A stretch of DNA of 64,000 bases from JASDSY01 sp041441465 (GTDB taxonomy: Bacteria; Muiribacteriota; UBA9980), in assembly GCA_041441465.1 (NCBI GenBank), contig JASDSY010000022.1:1-64000 (forward strand), written 5' to 3'. Positions 54,071-63,065 of the stretch are shown one piece after another; position 1 is the stretch's first letter, and each line of letters begins with the position of its first letter. The position numbers and the translations under genes are program-made. The notes below the pieces were generated by a model. That model was not told the origin of the DNA and made no database searches. It worked only from the letters and a program-made list of their open reading frames with translations.

Positions 54071-54736
54071 TTAATTTATTTTTCCATTGGCCAGTCTGTA
54101 AATTTTAGAGCAATTTTCCATTATATAATTATCGTGTGACGCTATTAAGACTGTAGTTTTCAACTCAGCGGCAAGTTTCAAAACAAGCTTCGTGACATCT
54201 TTTTTGTTCGCCGAATCAAGGCTGCCGGTGGGCTCATCCATTATCAGCAAATCCGGAGAATTAAAAACAGCGCGCGCGATAGCAACACGCTGCGACTCGC
54301 CGCCGGATAACTTTTCAGGCCATCGTTCAGCGAGGCTCATAATTCCAAGAAAATCAAGAAGTTCCAGTGCATTCTGTTTCAAGCCCATACTAAAACAATT
54401 ATTTTTAATTGCGCCGCCAAAACATACATTCTGCCAAACGCAAAGTTCAGAAATCAAAAAATGATGTTGAAATACAAAACCAATTTTCTGGTTACGAAAT
54501 TTTAAAGTTTCAGAGCCTGAAATTTCACTTACATTTGTGCCGTTAATTTCGATACTGCCGCGATCCGGCCTGTCAATCAAGCCGGCCAGGTGAAGCAGGG
54601 TCGATTTGCCCGAACCTGACGGACCAAAAACACCGGCTACTTCGCCTTTTTTTACATCAAGCGAAAGACCGTCAAGGATTTTCTGAGAAACTCCGTTAAT
54701 TGTATAAGATTTTTGAATTTCAGTAAATTTTAACAT
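54071..54736 (-). CDS. ABC transporter ATPase, LolD/MacB-like
   Basis: 221-residue ATPase. Walker A GPSGSGKSTLL, Q-loop VFQHHFLISELCVWQNV, signature LSGGESQRVAIARA, Walker B LLIMDEPTGSLD, and H-loop IASHD. The length and the start (LKFTEIQKSYTINGVSQKIL) fit the LolD/MacB/FtsE-like family that works with FtsX-type permeases, e.g. in lipoprotein release. No permease gene is adjacent, so its partner must lie elsewhere. It lies 90 nt downstream of the outer-membrane protein gene, behind a terminator. Confidence 0.88.
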   Translation of the reverse strand: MLKFTEIQKSYTINGVSQKILDGLSLDVKKGEVAGVFGPSGSGKSTLLHLAGLIDRPDRGSIEINGTNVSEISGSETLKFRNQKIGFVFQHHFLISELCVWQNVCFGGAIKNNCFSMGLKQNALELLDFLGIMSLAERWPEKLSGGESQRVAIARAVFNSPDLLIMDEPTGSLDSANKKDVTKLVLKLAAELKTTVLIASHDNYIMENCSKIYRLANGKIN

Positions 54737-54772
54737 AATATCAAATAAAAATATAATAAGTTTAGAATATAA

Positions 54773-54801
54773 AAAAAGGGCGTATTAAAAACGCCCTTTT
54801 T
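54773..54801 (-). terminator. Terminator of the 280-aa outer-membrane protein gene
   Basis: AAAAAGGGCGT (54773-54783) and ACGCCCTTTTT (54791-54801): 11-bp perfect stem with T-tract in both readings. Only 25 nt from the stop. Confidence 0.9.
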
Positions 54802-54826
54802 CATTTATCATATAAGGATTTTAAAA

Positions 54827-55669
54827 TTAGAATCTGCCGATAACTTTAAGCTGCGGGCCTTCGTGATCGATAACAATTGTGTTATTATCGTCTTTGCCTT
54901 TAATGTATTCGGCTCTATATCCAAGCTGAACATACCAGTCAATTTTCTGGTTGTTTTTGTTATCTACGCCGACTGATTTCTGCGGAATATGATATTCGAA
55001 ACCTGTATCGATATTTTTAAGAGTGCCTGATTTGCCGCTGCGGTTTATGCTGAAGCCTGAGAACATACCATAAAAATTCCAGTCTTTAGCAAAATTATAA
55101 ACGCCGCGCACGCCAAAATTAGGAAGCGGCAAAGTGATTGAATAGCTTGAACGCGCATTGGTAAAACCAGCATCGGTACCGACAGCATCGATATTGAATT
55201 TCATTATTTTAAAGCCATAAATAAAATCAACATAACCTTTTTCGCCTTTTGTCAACTCTCTTGCGCCCATTATGTCAAATGCGTCGAGTTTAATATCGAG
55301 GTTAATATTAGCGGTGCCTGTATTACTGAACACAACGCCGTTAAAGTTAACATTGCCGGTTGAGTATGCTCTCAGATTACCCGAGTTTTTAATTTGTGTA
55401 TAGCCGACATATACATCCGAAAGTTTGCCTGTGCTGTATGTCCAGCCGAAGCTTGCAGCATTTTTCTTGCTGAAATTGCCGTCGCCTTTGAAGTTTGACT
55501 TCAAGCTATAACCTGTATTGTTAAGCTCTAATGAACCGTAAAGATCGGTATTCCATATGCTTAATTCGCCATTGTGTTTAAATTTGTTGTCACGGGCGAA
55601 AGCCTCGCCTGGTATTAAAAATGCCATTACTAAAACTAATAAAATGAAGGTTTTGAATTTCATTATCAT
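54827..55669 (-). CDS. Outer-membrane beta-barrel protein (porin-like)
   Basis: 280 residues. The signal peptide (FILLVLVMAFLIPGEAFA) precedes a chain of amphipathic strands rich in Asn, Gly, Tyr and Lys, ending in LKVIGRF with the C-terminal Phe typical of barrels. 12-14 strands would fit. No family recognised. It has a perfect consensus promoter and a good Shine-Dalgarno (AAAGGAG), so it is probably abundant. ATG 55669 is followed by a second ATG two codons later, either could serve. Confidence 0.75.
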   Translation of the reverse strand: MIMKFKTFILLVLVMAFLIPGEAFARDNKFKHNGELSIWNTDLYGSLELNNTGYSLKSNFKGDGNFSKKNAASFGWTYSTGKLSDVYVGYTQIKNSGNLRAYSTGNVNFNGVVFSNTGTANINLDIKLDAFDIMGARELTKGEKGYVDFIYGFKIMKFNIDAVGTDAGFTNARSSYSITLPLPNFGVRGVYNFAKDWNFYGMFSGFSINRSGKSGTLKNIDTGFEYHIPQKSVGVDNKNNQKIDWYVQLGYRAEYIKGKDDNNTIVIDHEGPQLKVIGRF

Positions 55670-55695
55670 ATTTCTCCTTTAGTAAAATTTTTTTC

Positions 55696-55724
55696 ATTAT
55701 ATATTTTTTTTTTTTCTTTGTCAA
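55696..55724 (-). promoter_or_regulatory. Full consensus sigma-70 promoter of the outer-membrane protein gene
   Basis: On the minus strand TTGACA (55724-55719), 17-nt spacer (a poly-A tract), TATAAT (55701-55696): an exact match to the consensus. The A-tract in the spacer may bend the DNA. Confidence 0.85.
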
Positions 55725-55783
55725 GAAACAATTTTCTACACAGCTTAGGACCGGTTTATGGTAAAAAAGTTTAGTAAAAAGTT

Positions 55784-55812
55784 TTGAATTTTTAATGTAT
55801 GTATGTTAAAAT
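55784..55812 (+). promoter_or_regulatory. trxB promoter
   Basis: TTGAAT (55784-55789), 17-nt spacer, TAAAAT (55807-55812), about 55 nt before the trxB ATG, which has AAAGGAAA as binding site. Confidence 0.65.
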
Positions 55813-55874
55813 AAATACTTAATCAATAGAAGTTTTTATATTTAATTACCTTCAAAAAAGAAAGGAAAAATAAA

Positions 55875-56828
55875 ATGCCCATTAATTGTGATACATTAAT
55901 AATCGGCGGCGGTCCGGCCGGTTTAACCGCTGGTATTTATTCAGTAAGAAGCGGCCTTGACACTATATTAATAGAAAAAGGCATATTAGGCGGCCAGGTT
56001 GTCACGACAGCCGAAGTCGAAAATTATCCGGGCTTTCCTGACATGATCCAGGGCCCCGAACTCATAGAAAGAATTCAAAATCAGGCTTTAAGGTTCGGAT
56101 TAAAAATAAAAACCATGTGTGAAGCTTCTAAAATCGAAATAAAAGATCATATGTTCCATACATATATCAACGACGGCGGCAACGACACTATAATATCCAG
56201 GACATTAATACTTGCAACCGGCAATATGCCCAAGCGCCTCGGCGCTCCTAACGAGGAACGGCTTACCGGGCGCGGCGTATCGTATTGCGCGACATGCGAC
56301 GGCGCGCTTTACAGAAACCGTGAGATCGCGGTAATAGGCGGCGGGGATTCGGCGCTGACGGAAGCGCTTTTTTTAACAAATTTCGCTTCGAAAATATCGC
56401 TGATACACAGGCGCGACAAATTCAGAGGCGAAAAAATACTGGCCGAAAGGGTATTAGCGCACCCTAAAATTAACGTTATATGGAACACGGTCGTAACCGA
56501 TATAAAAGGCGATGAGTTCACGGAAGGAGTCTCGATAAAAAACGTATTGACAGGCCAGGAAAGTTTATTAAACGTTGACGGAGTTTTTATTTTCGCCGGA
56601 CTCAGCCCGAATACGCAGCTTATAAAAAACAGCCCGCATCTTGCCGGAATACTTACCGAAGATAATTATATAATAACCGAAAAGAACTGCAAAACTAAAA
56701 TAGAAGGATTATACGCCGCCGGCGACGTACGCACCGATAATTTCCGGCAGATAGTAGTTGCATGTTCAGACGGCGCTACGGCCGCATGGGACGCTTACCA
56801 TTATATAGACCATAGCACAACAAAATAA
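55875..56828 (+). CDS. trxB: Thioredoxin reductase
   Basis: 317-residue flavoprotein reducing thioredoxin with NADPH. GGGPAGLTAGIYSVRSG binds FAD, the redox-active CATC pair is in CATCDGAL, GGGDSALTEALFL binds NADPH, and LYAAGDVRTDNFRQIVVAC closes the FAD site. Standard length. It heads a plus-strand run with an M42 peptidase, a flavoprotein, a phosphatase and a sensor kinase. Confidence 0.95.
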   Translation: MPINCDTLIIGGGPAGLTAGIYSVRSGLDTILIEKGILGGQVVTTAEVENYPGFPDMIQGPELIERIQNQALRFGLKIKTMCEASKIEIKDHMFHTYINDGGNDTIISRTLILATGNMPKRLGAPNEERLTGRGVSYCATCDGALYRNREIAVIGGGDSALTEALFLTNFASKISLIHRRDKFRGEKILAERVLAHPKINVIWNTVVTDIKGDEFTEGVSIKNVLTGQESLLNVDGVFIFAGLSPNTQLIKNSPHLAGILTEDNYIITEKNCKTKIEGLYAAGDVRTDNFRQIVVACSDGATAAWDAYHYIDHSTTK

Positions 56829-56914
56829 AATAATATCATTTTTTGAAGTATTAAAGTATAGCGTTTTTTATTTTATCTTCACTATTAAAAGATAAGAAAG
56901 ATAGGAGTTTACAA

Positions 56915-58015
56915 ATGGCCAATCAAAAAAAATCACCAAATTACGAATTATTGAAAAAACTTTCAGACGGGTTCGGAGTAACCGGGTTCGAGACTGAAAT
57001 CCAGGATATCGTTAAAGAAGAATTAAAAGGGATCTGCGATTTCGACCGCGACCGTGCAGGTTCGATAATATGCCGCCACAAAGCGGGGCGCGGGAGTTCT
57101 CCTAAAAAAGCAAAAATCGGCATATTTACGCATATAGACGAAGTCGGTTTTATGGTTCGCGGAATTATGCCGTCGGGGTTTATTAAATTTATTACATTAG
57201 GCGGCTGGACCACACAGACGCTTCCTTCTCAGCGTGTAATGATAAAAAATACCGCAGGCAAATTAATAAAAGGCGTCATTGGAATGAAACCGCCGCACAT
57301 GTTAGGCGACGATGAACGCTCGAAAGCGCCGAAAGTAGATTCGTTATATATAGATATCGGCGCCGCGTCAGCGGATGAAGTTATAAATGAATATAAAATA
57401 GACCTCGGCTGCCCTATAATCCCGTACACTGAATTTTGCGAACTCAACAAACCTAATATGTTAAGCGGCAAAGCTTTTGACAACCGCGCCGGCGTGACAT
57501 CGATGATTTCAATAATGAAAAATTGCGCGAATTTAAAAAATAATGTAGAAGTAATCGGCGTAGGCTCTTCGCTTGAAGAAAGCGGATTACGCGGCGCCAA
57601 AACCTCATCGCACCATATCGCGCCGGATATTGCATTTGTAATCGACACGCCTCCGGCCGATGACACGCCGAATAATGAAACCGCATACCCGGCTCAGGGC
57701 AAGTTAGGAGCGGGACCGCAGATCAGGCTTTACGACCCCACAATGATCGCCAATCCTAAACTCGTTGACTTCATAAGAAAAACCGCGGCCAGAAAAGGAA
57801 TTAAGGTGCAATACACAGTAAGATCGTCGGGCGGCACCGATGCCGGCTCGGTTCATCTTTCATTAAGCGGGGTACCGACGGTAGTTATTGGAATACCGAC
57901 AAGATATATCCACAGCCACGTCGGCGTTCTGGATATCAACGACATAGATAATACTGTTAAATTGGTTTGCGAGTTAATAAAAGAATTAGACGAAAAAATA
58001 ATAGCTTCGTTTTAG
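56915..58015 (+). CDS. M42 family aminopeptidase
   Basis: 366-residue dinuclear metallo-aminopeptidase (tetrahedral/FrvX type), cytoplasmic. Metal and catalytic residues: HIDEVGFMV (His and Asp), AFDNRAGV (Asp), SSLEESGLRGA (Glu catalytic and metal), ID-TPPADD, and the C-terminal IHSHVGVLD (His). SGGTDAGSVH is also conserved. It trims small peptides for amino-acid recycling. In the trxB run, 86 nt behind trxB. Confidence 0.92.
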   Translation: MANQKKSPNYELLKKLSDGFGVTGFETEIQDIVKEELKGICDFDRDRAGSIICRHKAGRGSSPKKAKIGIFTHIDEVGFMVRGIMPSGFIKFITLGGWTTQTLPSQRVMIKNTAGKLIKGVIGMKPPHMLGDDERSKAPKVDSLYIDIGAASADEVINEYKIDLGCPIIPYTEFCELNKPNMLSGKAFDNRAGVTSMISIMKNCANLKNNVEVIGVGSSLEESGLRGAKTSSHHIAPDIAFVIDTPPADDTPNNETAYPAQGKLGAGPQIRLYDPTMIANPKLVDFIRKTAARKGIKVQYTVRSSGGTDAGSVHLSLSGVPTVVIGIPTRYIHSHVGVLDINDIDNTVKLVCELIKELDEKIIASF

Positions 58016-58063
58016 GAACCAAATATAAATTTCAAATAATAAAGTTAAATTCCGGAGGCTTAA

Positions 58064-58612
58064 ATGCACGTTTTAGCAATAGTAGGTTCAGCCCGTGTCA
58101 ACGGCAATACCGATATTTTAGTGGACGAAGTGTTGAATGGTGTGCGTTCATCTGGCGGAACTATTGATAAAATATACTTAAACGATTTGAATATAAAATC
58201 CTGTCTTGCGTGTCACGGCTGTTTGAAAACGCAAAACTGTGAGATCGAAGATGACATGCCGGCGCTCAAGCAAAAACTTCTCGCGGCCGACGGCATTGTT
58301 TTAGGTTCGCCGGTTTATTGGAATTGTGTTTCAGGCTGTATGAAAACATTTATAGACAGGTGTCTGGTGTTTTTAAATGAAAAGTTCGAATCGCAGTTAT
58401 CCGGAAAAAGCGGCATAAGCGTATCGGTTTGCGGCGCGAGCGACATTAAGATGTGCGATCTGACCGCCACGGTTATGCGCGACTTTTTAAAATTCAACCA
58501 TATAAACGTAATAGATGAAATAAAGGCCGCCGGGCTTACGAACCCCGGCGACGCCTTAAAAAATGAAAAGCTGATGTCACTCGCTTTCCAGGCCGGAAGG
58601 AAATTTTTTTAA
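58064..58612 (+). CDS. NADPH-dependent FMN reductase-like flavoprotein with four-Cys motif
   Basis: 182 residues with flavodoxin-like fold (VLAIVGSARVNGNTDIL, LGSPVYWN, the FMN phosphate and ring loops). Cysteines C47, C50, C53 and C59 (CLACHGCLKTQNC) form a C-x2-C-x2-C-x5-C pattern, the compact arrangement of iron-sulfur flavoproteins, though many flavodoxin_2 proteins carry it too. It could be a NAD(P)H-dependent flavin or disulfide reductase. Position behind trxB and the M42 gene, with a 10-nt gap to the phosphatase, suggests one operon. Confidence 0.8.
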   Translation: MHVLAIVGSARVNGNTDILVDEVLNGVRSSGGTIDKIYLNDLNIKSCLACHGCLKTQNCEIEDDMPALKQKLLAADGIVLGSPVYWNCVSGCMKTFIDRCLVFLNEKFESQLSGKSGISVSVCGASDIKMCDLTATVMRDFLKFNHINVIDEIKAAGLTNPGDALKNEKLMSLAFQAGRKFF

Positions 58613-58622
58613 AAGGAAAAAA

Positions 58623-59228
58623 ATGAAAACCATATATTTAATAAGGCACGGTTCGACGTTAAACCACGAAAACAAAGAAGTTTTTAGAGGCCACGAAGAT
58701 GTAAAGCTTTCAGAAGCAGGAGAAGCAGAATCATATAAGATCGCTTCCTACTTTAACGGAATAAGTATCGACGCGGTATTTTCAAGTCCGCTTGCAAGGG
58801 CGCGCCAGACGGCCGAGATCATTACATCGATGCAGCAGTTTAAAAACATAACGGTCAAAAATGAACTGATCGATATAAATTGCGGCAGCTGGCAAGGCTT
58901 AGACATTACGACTGTTAAAAAAAAGTACCCGAATTTATTTAATATATGGTGCGTTTCGCCTGATATTTTCAAAATGCCGCGCGGCGAAAGCGTGGTTAAT
59001 GTCCAGGAGCGCGCGTTTAAGTTTATAAACGGCATAATTAACGACGATGCGTTTGAAAGTGTTCTGATTGTAACGCACCGTCTTTTAATCAACGTAATAG
59101 TGCTGGCGGCGCTCGACATAGACTTGAAAAAATTCTGGCAGTTCCGTTACAGCCCCTGTTCAGTAACCAAACTCGTATATGACGGCGAAAGATTTATACT
59201 CGAACAGATGAATTCCAAAAATTATTAA
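58623..59228 (+). CDS. Histidine phosphatase family protein
   Basis: 201 residues. The phosphorylated histidine is His9 in LIRHGST, with the second Arg in FSSPLARARQTAEI and the second His in VTHRLLINV. The usual acid segment (REIxxGxWEG) reads IDINCGSWQG, so Asp replaces Glu. Length and pattern fit CobC/PhoE-type phosphatases (phosphoglycerate mutase superfamily); the substrate is not known. It starts 10 nt after the flavoprotein gene and the kinase gene follows 12 nt on. Confidence 0.85.
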   Translation: MKTIYLIRHGSTLNHENKEVFRGHEDVKLSEAGEAESYKIASYFNGISIDAVFSSPLARARQTAEIITSMQQFKNITVKNELIDINCGSWQGLDITTVKKKYPNLFNIWCVSPDIFKMPRGESVVNVQERAFKFINGIINDDAFESVLIVTHRLLINVIVLAALDIDLKKFWQFRYSPCSVTKLVYDGERFILEQMNSKNY

Positions 59229-59240
59229 AATTGTTTTTTT

Positions 59241-62096
59241 ATGAAGATAAGAAAAATTGAAAACCAAAAATCATATCCCCATAAAGCTCTCCTGATAGTA
59301 TTATCGGGATATTTTTTCTTTATGCTTTTAATCGCCGGTTACCTTTCAAATTTCACGGCAAGCGCCGATTCCTACCTGAATAAGCAATTTAAATATGATT
59401 CTTTCGAAAAATTCGCAGGCAATAAAAAACATATACTTGTCCTTAACTCATATAACCGCGATCTAAGATGGACTGACGATATAAGTGCCGCCATCGTAAA
59501 AAAGCTGCAGAGCAGCCTGAACTATCCTGAAATTTTTTTGGAGAATATGGATACCAAAAGACATTTTAGCGAAGAATACTTACGGAAATTTTTTGAAATT
59601 TTGAAATTCAAATACTCGCAGAAAAAAATAGATGTAGTTATAACTACCGATGATGACGCGTTTAATTTCACGCAAAAATATTACAGCGAATTTTTCAAAG
59701 ACATTCCCATTGTTTTTTGCGGCGTGAATTTTCTGGATGAAACCAAAATAAAAAATAAAAAAATGGTCACCGGCATTATTGAGACTATAAATATCAAAGA
59801 TAATATTTCGCTAGCATTAAATTTAAATCCCGGCTTAAAAAAAATCGTATTTATAACTGATAACACCACAACCGGCATTGCGAATAAAAAAGTGATAAAA
59901 GATATTGAGCCTGAATTTAAAGGCAGGTTAGAATTTATAATTTACGACCCGCTGACAATAGATAAAATTGCAAAGAAAGTTTCAGAATTAGAAAATGACA
60001 GTGCGGTAATTTTTTTAACTTACAGCCAGGACAGCACCGGAAAATTTTTTTCGCTTGAAGAAAGCATCGATTATATTTTATCCGGCGCGAAGGTGCCGGC
60101 ATATTGCGCCTGGGATTTTTATTTAGAGAAAAAAGTCGTGGGCGGAAAATTAATATGCGGAAAAACGCAGGGCGAAATGGCCGCCGATTATGCAATGAGC
60201 ATATTGAACGGGCAGTCAGCTTCAAAAATTCCTATACAGCAGTCAAGCCCCTCAAATTATTACTTTAACTATAACCAGCTGACCTTATACAATATAAACG
60301 AAAGCGAGCTTCCGCCTGATCACACCATTATAAACAAACCGTTATCTTTTTACGCGCAATATAAATTTTACTTTCTCACTGCCGTAGTCGTCTTAACGCT
60401 GCTGGCTGCAATCATAATAATACTTATAATTAATATTTATAGAAGAAAAAAAGCTGAAACTGAGTTGACTAAAGCAAAAAACGAGCTTGAAAACCGTGTA
60501 GAGGAAAGAACGCACGAACTTCAGCTTTCGCTTAGCAAAATCCAGGATGAAATATTGAAAAGGCATAAGGTAGAACAAGTTTTGGATGAGAGTGAAAGCC
60601 GATATAAAACACTTACCGAAAATATTTATGACCTGATAATAGAAACCGACTCATCCGGCAGCTGCCTTTATGTCAGCCCAAACTACAATGAAATTACAGG
60701 ATATTTCCCTGACGAACTCCTCGGAAAAAAATTTTTAGACCTCATCCATCACGAAGATCTTAACAAAGTAATACCTGAATTTGACAAATTATTTAAGGTG
60801 CAAGGCAAAACAATACATGAATTGACGATAAAAATGAAAGCTAAAAACGGCAATTATAATCTTTTTGAAATCAATGCCAAAACATATAAAACCTCATTTG
60901 ACGAAATTCGCGCAGTTATCGTTTCACGCGAAATAACATTACGAAAAAAAACCGACGAAGAAATGTTAAAAGCCACAAAACTTGAGTCGGTAGGCATATT
61001 AGCCGGCGGGATAGCGCATGATTTCAATAATATTTTAATGGGCGTGGTCGGAAATTTATCGCTTGCCAAAAAAAGGGTGGCAAAAGATGAAAAAACCTAT
61101 GAAATATTAACTCGCGCCGAAAAAGTCGCATTCAAAGCTAAAAACCTTACCGAGCAGCTTATAACTTTCTCAAAGGGCGGATTTCCGATCAAAAAAAATA
61201 TTACAATAAGCGATCTGGTAAAAGAATCTGTAAAATTCGCTCTCACAGGTTCGAATGTCATATGTAAATTCATGATAGATGACAACATAGCGCAGGTAGA
61301 AGTCGATGAAGGGCAGATAGCCCAGGTAATAACAAATCTGGCTATAAACGCGAAACAGGCCATGCCGGAGGGCGGCAATATAGACGTGACCATTAAAAAT
61401 GTCACAGTCAACGGCAATGAAATTTTTTCATTAAATGCAGGCAACTATATAAAAATTTCTTTAAAAGACACTGGAACAGGCATAGCGCCTGAAAATTTAA
61501 AGAAAATATTCGATCCGTATTTTACAACTAAACCTACAGGCAACGGGCTCGGGCTCGCTACCGTATATTCAATAGTAAAAAATCACGGCGGCGCCGTTAC
61601 CGTAGATTCAACCATAAATGTCGGGACGACATTTTCAATTTACCTGCCCGAATGCGGCGGCAGCGATAATAACGGCACAGCCGATCAAGGCGGTAAGCCG
61701 GTAAATAATTTTATTTTAAATGTGCTATTAATGGACGAAGATGAGATAATCCTGACAGTGACCGAACAAATGCTCGTAAATTCAGGGCATAAAGCCTGCC
61801 TGACAAGCAATTATGATGATCTTATTTCGGAATTTAAAAAGGCGTTTGAAAAAAAGGAAACCTGTTTTAACGCGGTAATATTAAGCACTCAAAACGGTAC
61901 AAATGAAACTGAAAAAATCAAAGAGGTTATGTCAAAATTAAAAGAAATTAACCCGAATGTCAATGCGATCGTTACCAGTATTAATCCTGACAATAATATA
62001 GTATTAAATTACAAGAATTTTGGTTTTAAAGCTTCGCTCATCAAACCGTATCAGCAAAAAGAACTTCAAAACATTTTAATTTCAATAGCGGGCTAG
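59241..62096 (+). CDS. ABC-sub_bind/PAS hybrid kinase with degenerate receiver
   Basis: 951-residue inner-membrane sensor. TM1 about 16-36; extracytoplasmic ABC transporter substrate-binding-like domain (PF04392 type) about 60-350; TM2 about 376-400; coiled coil about 400-445; PAS about 455-570; HisKA with His593 (GIAHDFNN); HATPase with NLAINAKQAM, KDTGTGI and GNGLGLA; and a receiver at 822-951 in which the phospho-acceptor Asp is Ser882 while Lys935 remains. The kinase should work, but not phosphorylate its own receiver. Last gene of the trxB run, and 5 nt from the convergent sigma gene. Confidence 0.9.
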   Translation: MKIRKIENQKSYPHKALLIVLSGYFFFMLLIAGYLSNFTASADSYLNKQFKYDSFEKFAGNKKHILVLNSYNRDLRWTDDISAAIVKKLQSSLNYPEIFLENMDTKRHFSEEYLRKFFEILKFKYSQKKIDVVITTDDDAFNFTQKYYSEFFKDIPIVFCGVNFLDETKIKNKKMVTGIIETINIKDNISLALNLNPGLKKIVFITDNTTTGIANKKVIKDIEPEFKGRLEFIIYDPLTIDKIAKKVSELENDSAVIFLTYSQDSTGKFFSLEESIDYILSGAKVPAYCAWDFYLEKKVVGGKLICGKTQGEMAADYAMSILNGQSASKIPIQQSSPSNYYFNYNQLTLYNINESELPPDHTIINKPLSFYAQYKFYFLTAVVVLTLLAAIIIILIINIYRRKKAETELTKAKNELENRVEERTHELQLSLSKIQDEILKRHKVEQVLDESESRYKTLTENIYDLIIETDSSGSCLYVSPNYNEITGYFPDELLGKKFLDLIHHEDLNKVIPEFDKLFKVQGKTIHELTIKMKAKNGNYNLFEINAKTYKTSFDEIRAVIVSREITLRKKTDEEMLKATKLESVGILAGGIAHDFNNILMGVVGNLSLAKKRVAKDEKTYEILTRAEKVAFKAKNLTEQLITFSKGGFPIKKNITISDLVKESVKFALTGSNVICKFMIDDNIAQVEVDEGQIAQVITNLAINAKQAMPEGGNIDVTIKNVTVNGNEIFSLNAGNYIKISLKDTGTGIAPENLKKIFDPYFTTKPTGNGLGLATVYSIVKNHGGAVTVDSTINVGTTFSIYLPECGGSDNNGTADQGGKPVNNFILNVLLMDEDEIILTVTEQMLVNSGHKACLTSNYDDLISEFKKAFEKKETCFNAVILSTQNGTNETEKIKEVMSKLKEINPNVNAIVTSINPDNNIVLNYKNFGFKASLIKPYQQKELQNILISIAG

Positions 62097-62101
62097 TATT
62101 T

Positions 62102-62869
62102 TTATTTTTTATTTCTGACATTGGCAAGTTTAGCCCGCAATTTTAATATCGCTTTCGTATGAAGCTGTGAAACACGCGAATCAGAAACATTTAATATCGC
62201 GCCGATTTCCTTTAAAGTCATTTCTTCATAATAGTAAAGGGTTAATACGAGCTTTTCCCTTTCCGCAAGGGCGTTTATCGCTTTAGTTAAGAGCAGTTTC
62301 ATTTCCTTCTGCTCTATTTTATTCTGCGGGTTATCATTATCGCTGGCCGGCACGCTGTCGCCGACAGTCACACCGTCTTCCTCAGAATATAAGAGATCGT
62401 CAAGCGACATCACGAACGAGCCGCGGGTGTCGCGATAAATTTCGTATAATTCTTCAGTCGCGATTCCCATGTGCTTGGCGACTTCCTCATCAGAAGCCGG
62501 ACGGCCGAGGAGGTTTTCGAGCTCTACAAATGATTTTTCAAGCTGGCGCGCTTTTTGTCTTACCGAACGCGGAGTCCAGTCGAGTTTGCGTAATTCATCC
62601 AAAATAGCCCCGCGTACTCTGGTTTGCGCGTATGTTTTAAATTGTATTTTGCGGGACGGTTCGAATTTTTCTATGGCATCAATCAAGCCGAATATTCCAT
62701 ATCCATATAAATCCTCGATATCGACATTAGGCGGCAGCCCCATCGCAATACGGCCGGCTATATACTTAACATACGGCGCATACTGCAAAATTATCTTTTC
62801 TCTTAACAAAGGGTCGTGATTTAATTTATATTGAGACCATAAATCATAATCTTTATCCACTTCACACAT
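62102..62869 (-). CDS. fliA: FliA/WhiG-type alternative sigma factor
   Basis: 255-residue sigma-70-family protein without region 1. Region 2 has YVKYIAGRIAMGLPPNVDI, then EDLYGYGIFGLIDAIEKF and FKTYAQTRVRGAILDELR; region 3 has KHMGIATEELYE; region 4 has LPEREKLV-like LAEREKLVLTLYYYEEM and the HTH TLKEIGAILNVSDSRVSQL. The length and RGAILDELR segment fit the sigma-28/WhiG class. No flagellar genes are in the window, so it may serve motility or a developmental programme. The leader is AT-rich with GGGGGCG upstream of the ATG. Confidence 0.93.
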   Translation of the reverse strand: MCEVDKDYDLWSQYKLNHDPLLREKIILQYAPYVKYIAGRIAMGLPPNVDIEDLYGYGIFGLIDAIEKFEPSRKIQFKTYAQTRVRGAILDELRKLDWTPRSVRQKARQLEKSFVELENLLGRPASDEEVAKHMGIATEELYEIYRDTRGSFVMSLDDLLYSEEDGVTVGDSVPASDNDNPQNKIEQKEMKLLLTKAINALAEREKLVLTLYYYEEMTLKEIGAILNVSDSRVSQLHTKAILKLRAKLANVRNKK

Positions 62870-63005
62870 TTAAACCACGCCCCCGTCATTATTTTTTATT
62901 TTTATTTATATATTAAATATGGTTTAGATGACTTATCGGCTTTTTTCTTAATAATTTTAACTTAAATTTAATTGTACACACATTATATAAAAATTAACGA
63001 AGTTA

Positions 63006-63014
63006 TGCTATAAT
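63006..63014 (+). promoter_or_regulatory. Extended -10 promoter of the secreted ankyrin gene
   Basis: TGCTATAAT at 63006-63014, an extended -10, with no good -35. About 50 nt before the ATG at 63066. Confidence 0.5.
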
Positions 63015-63065
63015 ATTGAAAAAAGTTTAATCCACTAATATCATATCAAAATCGGAGTTGATACT

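Noticed and set aside
62102..62869. Flagellar locus marked by fliA
   Set aside because: No other flagellar or chemotaxis gene is present in the window.
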